A stretch of DNA of 64,000 nt from Oreohelix idahoensis (taxonomy: Eukaryota > Mollusca > Gastropoda > Stylommatophora > Oreohelicidae), in assembly GCA_024509875.1 (NCBI GenBank), contig JAMPIV010005832.1, positions 62,001-126,000 of the forward strand, read 5' to 3'. Below the pieces are notes generated by a model that worked only from the letters and a program-made list of their open reading frames with translations, did not search any database and was not told where the DNA came from. Positions 1 through 19,699 of the stretch are shown here, piece by piece. Positions within the stretch are counted from its first letter, which is position 1. Every line of letters begins with the position of its first letter. Made by a program: the position numbers and the translations under genes.

Positions 1-271
1 CCCCCCTCCCCTGATACGCCACTATTCTGTAGTTATATTATATTTCTTTGTCACCTGTGAGTCCTCCAATTTGAAGGGGTAGTTTTTGTTCTTGTCAATT
101 TATCAAAGATTATATGATTTTCACTCGTGTGTTACCTGGGTCCTTGTAGCAAAGGTAATTTTGCTGGGGAGGTTAAGATGTTATTCCTAACAAGAAAGAT
201 AGTTGTGTCTGTGTCAACTGTGTGAGGTCAAGCACATGTAGGTCCCTGACTCTAAAAAAGATGATGATGAT
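1..271. other. Flank with a short GAT-type tail, no gene seen
   Basis: No protein similarity or RNA gene recognised. A (GAT)n-like run at 260-280 resembles the microsatellite tail of a plus-strand retroposon whose body I cannot define. The following SINE inserted into this tail, since its target duplication GATAATGATAT lies at 272-282. Confidence 0.5.
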
Positions 272-282
272 GATAATGATAT

Positions 283-557
283 TTTTTTTTTTCTATAACC
301 AGCGGCACTCGAGCTTTCCGGCTCTTTCGGCCCAATGACATGTCATTGCGAGGCTGGGGGATCAGTGGACTTTCCTTCCAACCCGGTCAGGAGCTTCGCT
401 CCTTCCCATCCACACGGGATTTATGTGCAGGAGCCGTTCAGATTATTCAGTCAAATTTCCGGACGTAAACATTTCTTCAAACGCCGACGGCCGGGTTTGA
501 ACCATGAACACCTGGTCGCCAGTACAACGTCGTAGCCATTACACCAGCACGGCTCCC
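283..557 (-). mobile_element. tRNA-headed SINE (family 1, copy a)
   Basis: Read on the minus strand, the element starts with GGGAGCCGTGCTGG at 557 and carries a tRNA-like pol III promoter with a clear box B (GGTTCAAACCC). It ends in an A-tail, seen as the poly-T at 283-292. A perfect 11-bp target-site duplication, GATAATGATAT, flanks it at 272-282 and 558-568. The head half, including AGGAGCCGTTCAG on the plus strand, matches copies at 7607-7965 and 59642-60014. The 3' half is different from those copies, so this looks like a subfamily with a different 3' end. Non-autonomous; needs LINE reverse transcriptase. Confidence 0.88.
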
Positions 558-562
558 GATAA

Positions 563-6013
<5,451 letters not shown>

Positions 6014-6039
6014 TTAATTTAGCCGTGCACTATAACCGG

Positions 6040-6295
6040 GTTCTAGAAGCAACCCAGAGACAGCCGAAAGGAGTCTGAGTTGACGACTAACCTGTTTTTC
6101 GTATAGGGTAAGAGAGGCAGAGGTAGACCAAAAACACACGGAGAAGAGGAAAGAGACAGAAGTGAAAATAATGAAGAAGGCGTGCAAAGAACTTGAGCTG
6201 ATGGCACGTGACAGGAGGTCTTGACATGTGTTTGTTGAAGGCCTATACTCCTTGGATAAGTAAAGAGAATTGACTGATTGATTCATTGATTGATT
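6040..6295 (+). mobile_element. LINE 3'-end fragment with TTGA-type tail
   Basis: Plus-strand relic of the C-terminus of a non-LTR retrotransposon protein. A stretch near 6105-6135 translates as GRGRPKT, typical of the basic tail after the RT domain of many LINEs, followed by decayed sequence with stops and a tail of TGATTGAT units ending near 6296. A related fragment is at 19120-19365. No RT motifs remain. Confidence 0.6.
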
Positions 6296-6548
6296 GATAT
6301 ATGATTTTCGAGATTCTGCCGAGTTCTTCTGACGTTAAACGAAAATGGGTAATATGTGGTAACTAAACAAAGAACAAAGAAATTTGCATGCGTCACTGCG
6401 ACATAGCCTTCGTCAGGGACGAAACAAACAGGAACAGAAGAGAAAAGAGAGTGAGAGGTAAGCTATTTACATAATAAATAAATCAAAAATAAATAATATC
6501 GCCCATTACTGTCGAAAGCTGATGGTGCGCTCGTGAAATCCAGTATAG

Positions 6549-7039
6549 TTTTTTTTTTTTTTGGTTTTCTTTTAAGGACTATCTTCATCGCAAACGGATA
6601 ACTCTGATCTCTCTCCTCCCTTAGATCACACAAGGAGGATGTCAGTACAGGGCACGAACTCCGTAGCACCGGCGAGAATCCCAATGTGTGTGTGTGTATA
6701 TGTGAATCACACATTCTGTAAATATATTTGGTGGATAGGTTTCAAACTTTTAAATGTAACCAGGGCAGCGGCCTTGTGGCCTACTCTGTACGATTTCCAA
6801 CTGCCGTGGGATTTTTAACGTGGACAACGTGCACACGGGACCTCCTTTCTTTTTGCTCTTATCCGAGAAGGCTAGGCATCAGATCTCACTACCCAGTAGA
6901 CCAGGGGGAAGTATGACTTCAAGATGATCACTGGTTCTGAAAAAAAATTTCCATAAATTATATTCCCTGTACTGGGAATCGAACCTAGTACCTCTAGAAT
7001 TCGAGGCGGACGCCAAACCTCTTAACCACTCCGACCACC
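6549..7039 (-). mobile_element. tRNA-headed SINE (family 2), 491 bp
   Basis: Minus-strand element with a serine/leucine-tRNA-like head: GGTCGGAGTGGTTAAGAGG gives box A and GGTTCGATTCC gives box B (about 6970-7039). The A-tail appears as poly-T at 6549-6562. A perfect 14-bp target-site duplication, GAAATCCAGTATAG, flanks it at 6535-6548 and 7040-7053. The 3' part (about 6640-6725) shares a roughly 75-bp module with the otherwise different repeats at 46748-47092 and 55112-55441. It lies just upstream of the hAT transposase relic and may have landed in that element. Confidence 0.9.
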
Positions 7040-7090
7040 GAAATCCAGTATAGACAATATGGCCACTCAAATCGATCCCCTGAGTTTTTG

Positions 7091-9170
7091 GTTTTTGTTT
7101 TCGTGGGCTCTAAAAAGCGGGAACTTGTTGAGGATGACAAGGAAAGTGGTAATGAGGAAAGGAAACGTAAGTATAGAAAATACGACGAAGGTTACTTAGA
7201 TTTTGGTTTCACGTGCACTCTTATGAACAATGAAGAGCGTCCACAGTGTGTTTTGTGTTTCAAAGTACTCTCTGTCGAATGTATGCTGCCTAGCAAATTG
7301 AAGCGCCATTTAGAAAGTGTTCATAAGAATGACGTGGGCAAACCAAGAGAATATTTCTCTAGAAAGCTGAATCAAATGAAAGAACAAAATTCAGCATTTT
7401 CTAAGCAGGCGAAAATCTCGAGTAGAGCTCTTCTAGCGTCCTACAAGGTAGCATACCGAGTAGCAAAATGTAAGAAACCCTATATGATTGCAGAAGAACT
7501 CGTTTTACCGTGTGCTATTGATATGGTGTCCATTATGGTTGGAGAGTCCGTAGGAAAACAGCTTTTGCCCATTCCTTTGTCGGACAGTACAATCAGCCGT
7601 CGAATTGGGAGCCGCGCTAGCGTAGTGGTTACAACACCGCTCTGGCGACCGGGTGATTCAGGATCAAACCCGGGCGACGGCATTTGAGGATTTTTCGTCG
7701 ACCGGGATTTGGACTGGATTAACTCGAGACCTGGCGAAGACATTTGAAGGAGTGTCGTCGACCAGGGACTGGCGGCTCCTGAGCCGACCCAGCTCTAATG
7801 GGTACCTCCGAAAACGGCGAGTATCTGCCTGAATGGCGAGGGACACTTGTCTCTGTACAAGAAAATAGGATACTCACGTAAAAATCAATGTCAGGTTAGA
7901 CATTAAACATAACCTGAGATTTCGCCTCGAGTATTAGCGGGCGTACGAAAAAAAAAAAAAAAAAAGCCGTCGAATTCAAGATTTAGGAGAGGATCTTAAT
8001 GAACAGATTATAGAAAAAATGAGGGGAAGGACTTTGCTTTGCAGCTTGATGAGACCACTGATAGCAATAGAGATGCTCATTTAATATGTTATGTGCGGTT
8101 TGTTGATGAAAAAACGAAATGGTGGAAGATCTTTTTTGTAAGGACATAAACGCAGGTACGGCAGTCAAAGATTTATTTGAAATTGTGGACAACTTCATGG
8201 CGGAAAATAAAATAGACTGGGCTCATTGTGTTGGTGTGTGTACCGATGGTGTTCGTTCAATGTCGGGCTGTTACAGTGGCCTACAAGCCCTCATCCACGG
8301 CAAAACTCCTGATGCTATTTGGACCCATTGTATTATCCATAGGGAAGCACTTGTTTCACAGCATTTGCGTGTTGATTTGAATGAAGTCCTGCAAACTGTC
8401 ATAAATGTGGTGAACTTTGTTAAAACTCGACCTCAGAGAGCTAGATTTTTCAGTAAAATGTGTCACGATATGGGGGCTGAGCATACGTCTCTCTTATTTT
8501 ATAGCAGCACTCGATGGCTTTCCATAGGAAATGTATTTTCGCGCATTTCTGAACTTAGGCGGGAACTCTATTCTTATCTTGAAGAAGAAAACCATGTCAG
8601 TGCTAAGTGCTTTCTGGACACCGACTCCTTGTTAAAAGTTGCATACCTCTGTGATCTTTTTGAAAAGTTGAACTCGTTGAATAAGTCTCTGCAAGGAAGT
8701 GAAACTCATTTGATTCAACTTATTGACAAAGTTTCGGCCTTCAAAAAGAAGCTTCTTCTTTGGAAGAGAAAAATCAATGACGGAGGAGAAATGGACTACT
8801 TCCCAGGTTTGCAGCAGTTCATTACAGACAATGAAATAGATTTTAGTGCAGATATTGTTTCTATAATTCAAGGACACTTATCCCAACTGAGTGTTCATTT
8901 TGAAAAATACTTTCCTGAAAACTGTGGCAGGTTTCAGTGGGTTAAAAACCCCTTCAGTAGTAATGCTCCTTCGGACTTCAGTACTGCAGAAGAGGAAGAA
9001 CTGATAAGAACTTTCATCAGACTCTTCACTGCAAGCGAAGTTTCCATCCATGGCATTGCCAAAATTTGGGTATTCGGTAAAACAGGAGTTCCCAAATTTG
9101 AGCTTCAGTGTTCTCTTGCTCAATCATACGAATGCTTTCATGTAGGTTTTTGGCAATTGGAACAGCTGCA
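7091..9170 (+). pseudogene. hAT-type transposase relic (ZBED5/SCAND3-like), split by a SINE
   Basis: Decayed transposase of the hAT superfamily, closest in my judgement to the group that gave rise to ZBED5/SCAND3/FAM200-type domesticated genes. The N-terminal piece (to 7606) has a BED-like zinc finger (CVLC followed by HLESVH) and a KPREYF-type linker. After the SINE at 7607-7965 the frame resumes; the sequence encoding LQLDETTD, holding the expected first catalytic Asp, is near 8038-8070 in a shifted frame. The longest open piece (8119-9177) contains CTDGVRSMSG (second acidic region), THCIIHRE and RWLS, all typical of this group. A frameshift near 9020 moves the C-terminal KQEFPNLS-type segment out of frame, and the dimerisation region ends early. 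At least two frameshifts plus the SINE make it inactive. I could not define its terminal inverted repeats. Confidence 0.85.
7607..7965 (+). mobile_element. tRNA-headed SINE (family 1, copy b)
   Basis: Starts GGGAGCCGCGCTAG, has box A-like TAGCGTAGTGG and box B-like GGATCAAACCC, and ends in about 17 A residues. A perfect 11-bp duplication GCCGTCGAATT flanks it (7596-7606 and 7966-7976), and removing the element rejoins the transposase frame of the host hAT relic. The 3' body (AACCTGAG and TTCGCCTCGAG) matches copy c at 59642-60014. Confidence 0.93.
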
Positions 9171-9471
9171 GTGGTGACTGTATGCTCTGTTACATCTACC
9201 TTTATACACCGCGGCGCATTCATTAGTTTGGAACGTCGCTGTGCTCAAATGGAGTTATCCCTTGAACGGAGCGCTATGAAATCGCAGTGCTTGGTTACGT
9301 AAATTACGAATTTCCCTTGGCTACATTACCAGTACTACGACCACTACCAGTATATAAACCACAAATTAATAATGCAACGCAACATGCTCCATTGGGAGCA
9401 AAAAGAGAAATAATGATGAGTGAATGTTCTGGCTACACACTGCTATCGGCCACAACTCACAGTGTGTGTAT

Positions 9472-9605
9472 ACTGAGAGAGAGAGAGAGAGAGACAGAGA
9501 GAGAGGCAGAGAGAGAGAGAGACACAGAGATAAAAAGAGAGAGAAAGATAGATAAAAAAAAGAAAAAGAGAGAAAGAAAGAGAAAGAGGTAGAGCAAAGA
9601 AGAGA
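9472..9605. repeat. Purine-rich (GA)n microsatellite
   Basis: Interrupted GA/GAAA tract on the plus strand. The Arg-Glu/Ser-Leu reading frames over it are artefacts of the repeat. Confidence 0.9.
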
Positions 9606-10315
9606 GAGAGTGTGACGAAATCAGTCGCGCAATTTTTATAACTTTTCATTCACTCCGGCAGTATCTCTTCATTTCTTCATTTGGGACCCAAAGACGCAGC
9701 AATAGAGAATGCAGTCAACGACCCATAGCTTGACTGCTTGCGTCAGGGTCAGCGAACCAGAGCTGACCAAGACCCTACTCCACCTCCACGTAGTGGTCCT
9801 GGAAGCAATCTGCATCACTGCAGTATAGCTGAGAGAGTAGGGATCGAAGAGGGAAGGCAAACCCGGTCCCAAAAAAATGCCGTGCGGAAGTCGGATGTGT
9901 CGGCCGAAAGGCGCAGATATCGCAGCTCCGGCGTAAACAGACACAACGCAACCAACGTCCTTTTCAGGACGAACGAGGAAGAAGAGGAAGAAGAATTTCT
10001 TCATTTTTCTCACTCATCGTCCTATTATTTGGCATAAATTTTGCCATACATTCATTTTTTACTGTGACCACTCCCCAGACGTATTTACGATTCCGCCAGG
10101 TAAATTGTGGTATTATTGTAACAATACCCGGTCATTATCACTGGTCAGCGCTAATACGTTTATCTCTTTGAGTCGACGGCCACCTTTAATAGGAGAAGAT
10201 TCACGTTTGACACAATATGATCTCGTACGAGAATGAATAGGAAACCAATATTGTCCGTCTGAGAAATCAGTCTGGGGGATTCACACACACGGGTGATAAT
10301 TAGATTATCGCATCC
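9605..10315 (+). repeat. Dispersed repeat R, copy 1 (interrupted by a 313-bp retroposon)
   Basis: With the insertion at 9683-10006 removed, this region aligns by eye with the reverse complement of 17302-17665. Shared landmarks in order: GTGACGAA-TCAG, TTTATAACTTT, GGCAGTATC, TCTTCATTT, CATCNTCCTATTANTTGGC, GGTCAGCG-TAATACGTTTA, GCCACCTTT-ATAG, TCTGAGAAA and GGTGATAA. Divergence is substantial, so the repeat is old. Class unknown; no coding potential seen. Confidence 0.75.
9683..9995 (+). mobile_element. 313-bp retroposon with (GAAGAA)n tail, copy a
   Basis: Starts GGGACCCAAAGACGC and ends in GAAGAAGAGGAAGAAGAA. A perfect 11-bp target-site duplication TTTCTTCATTT flanks it (9672-9682 and 9996-10006). 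A second copy of exactly the same length at 39020-39332 starts at the same point. No clear tRNA-type box A/box B pair was seen. It is either a SINE of unusual origin or a LINE 3' end twice truncated at the same place. Confidence 0.88.
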
Positions 10316-10763
10316 GCTGGCCCTTGTCTGTATCATTATTACAGATAAATCTGTCTGGGAAGACAATCTTGACGGATGGTATTTAGACAGGTAATCAGTG
10401 CACAGATTTGTTTGTTTGTACAAGATGCCACCGGAAATATTACGGCATATTTAAAGAGGTCACGCGATGAAATTTTAAAATGTAATATTTTAAAACATGC
10501 TGGGCAAATTATGAATTTAAACACCCCAACCCAGATAGTGCTAAAGAGCTTACCATTAGTTTGATTTGAGAGCCAGAACATACTTTGGTTCTCACTGACA
10601 AGTTTACCGGAAGTACAATCTGGGATTTCAACTGAGAATGAGAGATATAATCTAGCGAAATCAGAGACACAGATCAGAGACTGCATCGCATCGTCAAATG
10701 AGCAAACTCCCAGAAGCCAGTGAGACATCGGACTTAAAATTCCAAAATTATAAGTGACAGATT

Positions 10764-11034
10764 GAAGTATTTGGGAAACTTTAAACGTTAAAAAAGTAAG
10801 CCCGCCTTTATAAATACCAAGACTGGAAACTTAAAAAGACCAGGACATCTCGAAGTATTTGGGAAACTTTAAAACTTAAAAAAGTAAGCCCACATTTATA
10901 AATACAAAGGCTGCAGGCCTAAGGAATCAGATCACCCGTCATAAGAGGAATCACAATATTTCCAGACCAAGTGATTCGAAGAACACCCGTCATAAGAGGA
11001 ATAAATAAAATTTCCAGGCCAAGTGATTCAAGAG
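10764..11034. repeat. Two local tandem duplications (88-bp and 51-bp periods)
   Basis: GAAGTATTTGGGAAACTTTA recurs at 10764 and 10852, with the following AAAAAAGTAAGCCC block also repeated. CACCCGTCATAAGAGGAAT recurs at 10933 and 10984, with a shared CCAAGTGATTC block. The copies are slightly diverged. No open frame is conserved across them. Confidence 0.88.
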
Positions 11035-12001
11035 CATATAACCTAAATTGCTAGTGTCCATTGCAACCTGTGCAAGGAGATTGTAGATTCCCAAATTTTT
11101 GGGGTAAGTGTAACAGTTATTTTACAAATGTGAATTTGACATGTTTTTCTTGCAAAGTGGTTATATGTGAGGCTGGCAACCTCAACATATGAAAATAGTT
11201 TATTCATGAACTACTACAGCAAGCGCTGCTGATTGTTTCTTGCTAGTCGTGCGGAAAACCGACAGCAGAGGTGACCCCAGACTCCGAATGGCGCAATAAT
11301 GAGTGATGATTACATCACAGGTGCCTGAAGTGTATAGTATCATTTTGTGAGATCTATGTACTTTGTTAATTGTAATTCAGGCTTGCCATTATTCGCGCTG
11401 TCCAGACACATTTTCCCAGTTTAATACCCAGAAGAGTACTGGTGATTTTTAATCATCTTCCTTGAGCTACGATGTGTACTCAAGAATTTAATTCTTCTGA
11501 GAGATTAACATTGGTGGGTGGCCAGCGAGACCGTGCGCCTGTCAAGCTTCCAACTCAGTGTACTTAGCAGAGGCATTTGTTCTTTCTATTTTGTCTAAAA
11601 AGTTCGTGGTTACAAGCTGTCAGACGGTTTGAAGTACTAACGTTACTACGCTGCTAGGGTGAGAGAAGAGCATCAACACTGACCGCCTACATTGGACAAG
11701 TTATGTGGAAAAGTGCACTCATCATCAAAAAGAAGTGACGGAAACCACGGCGACAGGACTCACCTAGATCAGTTAAGTCATGATTAAAAGGCATCAGCAA
11801 AACCGACTTTTATCACTCCCCTATTAAGTCCCTATGAAGACGCTTTCATCTAAAATTTCACCAATCTTTCCATATTTATTTTAACCCGTTAAAGACTAAT
11901 TCACTATTAAATTTGTTACATATTATTTTAAAACTAAACAAACATAGTTGATTCAGTTATAACATGTATGAAAGCAAACATAAGAGCACGACTAATATAT
12001 A
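11035..12001. other. No gene recognised
   Basis: Unique-looking AT-rich DNA. A sequence starting TGGTGGGTGGCCAGCGAGACC near 11513 superficially resembles a primer-binding site after an LTR, but no partner LTR or coding region supports this. Confidence 0.5.
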
Positions 12002-12113
12002 TACCCTTAAGGTAGAAGCGTCATTACCCTTCTATCTGCATCTCTGCCAAGAGTAATCTTGTGCAAAGGTAGACACCTTTGACGACCCATTTAGATACTT
12101 TTGAGTTTTGGCC
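12002..12113 (+). repeat. Inverted repeat, left arm (about 112 bp)
   Basis: The reverse complement of this segment aligns with 14101-14215, about 2 kb away. Shared blocks include CACAAGATTACTCTTGG, GTCTACCTT, AAGTATCTAA/GAGTATCTAA and GTGGCCAA. It could be terminal repeats of an old element or two unrelated copies of a short repeat. No transposase relic is visible between the arms. Confidence 0.75.
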
Positions 12114-12825
12114 ACTACTGCAAAGCAGGGGAGGCAATCCGTGACAGAGAGAGAGAAAAAAAGAGAGAGAAGGGGTGTTATGTTTGTCTGAAAGATATAG
12201 GCGAAGGAGAACTATTTTTTAATGTACATGATCATGTTTTGTATTATAATTTTTAAAAACAAATGTAATCCCAAAGCAGATACAGCCTTAATGGAGTTAA
12301 GTGTTAGAGACTTCTATATAGTAGGTCCAGCTTTATAAGGGGAGGTGAACAGTTAATTCCTCGTTGTTTGCCTTGCTTAACTAAAGAGCTGAATCAGAAA
12401 AATATTTACTGCTGGGTAAATGAGATCGAAACCTGGTAACTTTTTCGCGAGACAACTTCGCAATCGGACACTCCAATTTTTTTCTTTCTTTTTAAAACAA
12501 TTATTTGTATTATAATGAGCAAGAAATGTGCCAAAGCGTGACAGAAAATAATTATTGTATGTGTTGTTCTTCTCCCTACATTTCCTAATGACGGACTAGT
12601 TCTTCTATGGTCATTTCATCACTTTCCATTGGATTTCAACTTCATTGAATCCTTGAGGTCAAACTTCTCATGACCGAAAGTCAATGCGCAAGGTACCATG
12701 AAAAAAAGGTTTCCGTGTTTTTCCGAACATACACAATGAAAACATTACAAGATGCGTTTTCAATTTAGTTTTGAAATGTATTCACTCCACCCATATTTTG
12801 CTCTTCTATTTATATAAGCTGCAGG

Positions 12826-12975
12826 GCTGTGGAGTCGGAATCGTGGAGTCGGTCGTTTTTTTAGGGGAGTCGGAGTCGGTAAAAAATATCCGGAGACCGA
12901 CGCTGAATTTTATGCTATATGACTAGAAAAAACTGTAGTTGGAGTAAGGAGTCGGTCTTCTAAAATTTCAGGAGT
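12826..12975. repeat. GGAGTCGG-rich relic of a DNA transposon end
   Basis: Starts CAGGGCTGTGGAGTCGG and repeats GGAGTCGG variants several times with the complement (CCGACTC-like) weak or missing. This looks like one end of a non-autonomous DNA transposon with internally repetitive termini. A second end was not found. Confidence 0.45.
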
Positions 12976-14100
12976 TGTCATGATTTCAATGAGAATGTCT
13001 GTCACTTTCTAGCTGGTAGGACCGCCTCTCTCTTATCTCCTCCCATTTTCTTTTTAATAGCACCTGCGAGCGTAATTCTTGGATTTAGCCGTGTCATTCT
13101 TAATTTAAACAGGCATAATCGAACCTTCTTGCACGTGTTTCACGTCGGCTCCTCAGAGATGTCTTTTAACTACTTTTCTTGCTGGTCGCGGCAAAACCTG
13201 TGAATCTATGAGTCAGGGGAAAGCGGACAAAAACGAGTTGCCTTGCCTTTCAAGTAACCGAAAGTTTCTCGTCCTGAAAACCCTTTGGGACTGGATGCCA
13301 ACGGACGCGTCTCTGCTTCTTCACTGATTACTCATCTTGCGTCGGTCGCAAGGGAGAGAACTTCCGGTCTCCGTACGCCTTTTTCCCCTGTCAGAGTTTG
13401 CCGTTCCCCGTGCAGATGTTCACAGTAAGTGACACGATCTGTAGGAGAATCTGGCTATAAATACTTAACTCAAAATGTACTTGATGCCTGTTGTCTCAAG
13501 AGAATCTCTGACCCGCAAAGTGGAATTTCTGTAGTTAAGCCTAATACCAGATGCATTGTTATACAGAATAATTCTTGACATATCGGTAAGCACACTTAAT
13601 TAGAAAATAGCCGCTCAAAGTTTTGCTAAACGTATAGATAACTCTAGATAATTTTCTTAAAGATAATTTTCCATGACGGGGTAATTTAATGTTATTAAGT
13701 TTGCCACTAACCAAAATCACTATGGTGTTAATCTACTTTTTTTGGTCAAAGACGATGTGTTAGTGTGATTATATTAATTAGTTTCAGTGGCCACTAATTT
13801 GTTAACTACTAGTACCTTTTATACATGATGTATATGTTGACTTTAATGATAATCGTATTAGCCCAATTTTGTGTTATAAACTTTGAAGGGCATATTAATT
13901 ACTTTGTTTTCTGTATTTTTGGGTAACATTAAAGTCGGGGAACGCACTGCATTCTTTCGAATGAAGAAAAACTAACAGTTTTATGGTCTCTCTCCCACAG
14001 TGCAAACCCCTCTGTTATATAATATTTTCCTAAGTTCACCCCGGGCAATCTAGATGACTGCACTTATTAAGTGTCGGAAAGCACGGGAGGTGTCACGGAT
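12976..14100. other. No gene recognised
   Basis: No coding region, RNA gene or element boundary supported. It lies inside the interval bounded by the inverted-repeat arms. Confidence 0.5.
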
Positions 14101-14215
14101 TGTGGCCAACACTTTAGAGTATCTAATATGGGTCTTCAAAGGCGTCTACCTTCGCACAAGATTACTCTTGGAAGCGTTGTAGATAGAAGTATCATGACGT
14201 TTCTATTTCAAGGGA
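14101..14215 (-). repeat. Inverted repeat, right arm (about 115 bp)
   Basis: Counterpart of 12002-12113 in the opposite orientation. It ends about 45 bp left of the hAT element's left terminus at 14262. Confidence 0.75.
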
Positions 14216-14261
14216 GTCTTCACTAGATGTTTTCAGAAGTCAAGAACAATGCTGCATAGGG

Positions 14262-17665
<3,404 letters not shown>

Positions 17666-19119
17666 AGGTGGGAATACCAAAACAATATATGTATATATTA
17701 ACCTTTCTTGACCCGCTCGTGGGTCAAGACAAGGAGGCATTTCCTCGATTGTGGAATAGCTCGCGGTTCACGCAGTGTTTACACTGTTCACGAAGACTAG
17801 CTATCGAATTTAATCGATAAAGAACGGAGTTAATGACCAGTGCGCGCTAGATGTAGGTCAGCAGCAATGGAGGATGGGAAAAGAGGTTGTTGATTTTTTG
17901 TAGAAATCTGTAATGCAGTGTATGTATAAAAGAAACTAATGTTATGATGTGTTAACTAATAGGGAAAATTAATTTATATTTCGCAGAGAAGATTCCACAG
18001 AGTCCTGGCAACGAAAATAGCCCCTGTGATCACCGGTTTAGTGGATCCATATTAAGGAAGGGGGGGGGGGATACATATTCCTGCTCATAATTCCATGATT
18101 TCAGATATCGTGACCAATATTCCTTGAATTTACCAAACATTGGTCATACATTACTTCTTCACAGCATACGGGTTGCACATCACATGCTTTGACCCAATCC
18201 CACGTTTTCATACGGTCGAGACGACTGTCTTCATGATTCACTAGTTACTGAAATACGCATTCCTGACGTCCATAGCTTACGCTGAAAGTCCACGTTTTTG
18301 CTGGATTACTTGATTCAAATGCGACAAGCATTATAAAAACTTGGCTGTAGGCATCACGACAAGTTGAGAGCAGTAAACCACAGAATCCCTGTATATAGAT
18401 CCCTCTGGATTTCTGAGATATCTACAGTGTAATCAAATCTACAGTAGTGAAGGTAGATAATTTCCTATTCGAGAAGTTGCTTGGCTCAAGCTAAGACTGG
18501 TATTTGTCGAATTAATAAATATGGATATGTATTTGGTGATTTCGAACTAAAGAGGCGTATACCCCTCTATAGTTAGTTAACGAAACAGAGTTAGTAGTCC
18601 TCCTAAAGAGGACTGGGGATTGGATTCTGATCGTTTGTTCTTGAGATTTGTTTGGTTGTTTCTTTTTTATTTCTTATTACTCATTTTTTGGTAATTTTTC
18701 CTTGTGATAATTTAGGTATAACCATATCTAGTGTGTTCTTTATAAATAGTGGGTCAACATTAATAACCTTATGTATGTTCTCAGCTGTCAGAATTTACTT
18801 CCTATTTCACATGTCACTTGAATGTTGACCTGTCCTTACTGCAATAGTTATTATATTTTGGGGAGGAAGAGTGCCTGTATGACAAGTTACCAATGTTGCG
18901 AGTGTGGCAAGAAAGAAGTGGTTTAATACATATGCATATCTTTCTTCTCTCCTGACTGTCATACTCCATTATCTTTGTGACTCTATTTACATCTACTATC
19001 ACGCATCTCACTCAAAATTTTCTAACAGACATAATCTTAACCACCTCGCGACAGGAGTGGGAGGCGGAATATTTTTTGGACGACTTCACAACCCTGATAA
19101 GGTGGAAGAGAAGGAAGAG
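17666..19119. other. No gene recognised
   Basis: AT-rich DNA with a poly-G tract at about 18060-18070. Short open frames show no domain. Confidence 0.5.
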
Positions 19120-19365
19120 ACGACGCTGTCGATGGATAAGACACACATTGAGGAAACCTGTTAACAGCTTTGCCAGGAAGTCCTTATACTGAATACCCAT
19201 GGTAAAAGAAGCAGAGGTGGACGGAAAAGCATATAAAGAAGAGAACTGAAGGCAGAGATGAAAATGATGAAAAAGACACGGACAGACCTTGAACTAATGA
19301 TACACGATAGGAGAACTTGACATGCATTTGTTGGACGCTTATGCTCAGTGCGAAGCTGGTTGGTA
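19120..19365 (+). mobile_element. LINE C-terminal fragment
   Basis: Related to the fragment at 6040-6295: shared order of GTAAAAGAAGCAGAGGTGG-type basic tail (compare GTAAGAGAGGCAGAGGTAG), GAAGAGA, ATGAAAATGATGAA and GAACTTGACATGCATTTGTTG. Decayed; no RT core present. Confidence 0.6.
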
Positions 19366-19517
19366 GTGAAGGAACTTTTATCTATTCTAGAGCCTTGTTC
19401 TCTCCTATGCCAAAATTTCTCTCTTTTACTTGCTGTCATCCAGCCTAAAAACCCACACATATACAGAGAAAAAAAGAAAGGGCGAAAGACATTATACAGA
19501 TAGATATATAGATAGAT

Positions 19518-19685
<168 letters not shown>

Positions 19686-19699
19686 GAGAGAGCGAGAGT

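Noticed and set aside
6970..7039. Possible serine or leucine tRNA gene on the minus strand
   Set aside because: The tRNA-like head is part of a longer element with A-tail and 14-bp target duplication, so it is a SINE promoter.
9287..9649. Arg/Glu- and Ser/Leu-rich frames (also 58968-59261 and 59381-59596)
   Set aside because: They come from GA/CT microsatellites.
11513..11545. Primer-binding-site-like TGGTGGGTGGCCAGCGAGACC after a possible LTR end
   Set aside because: No matching LTR pair, polypurine tract or pol remains nearby.
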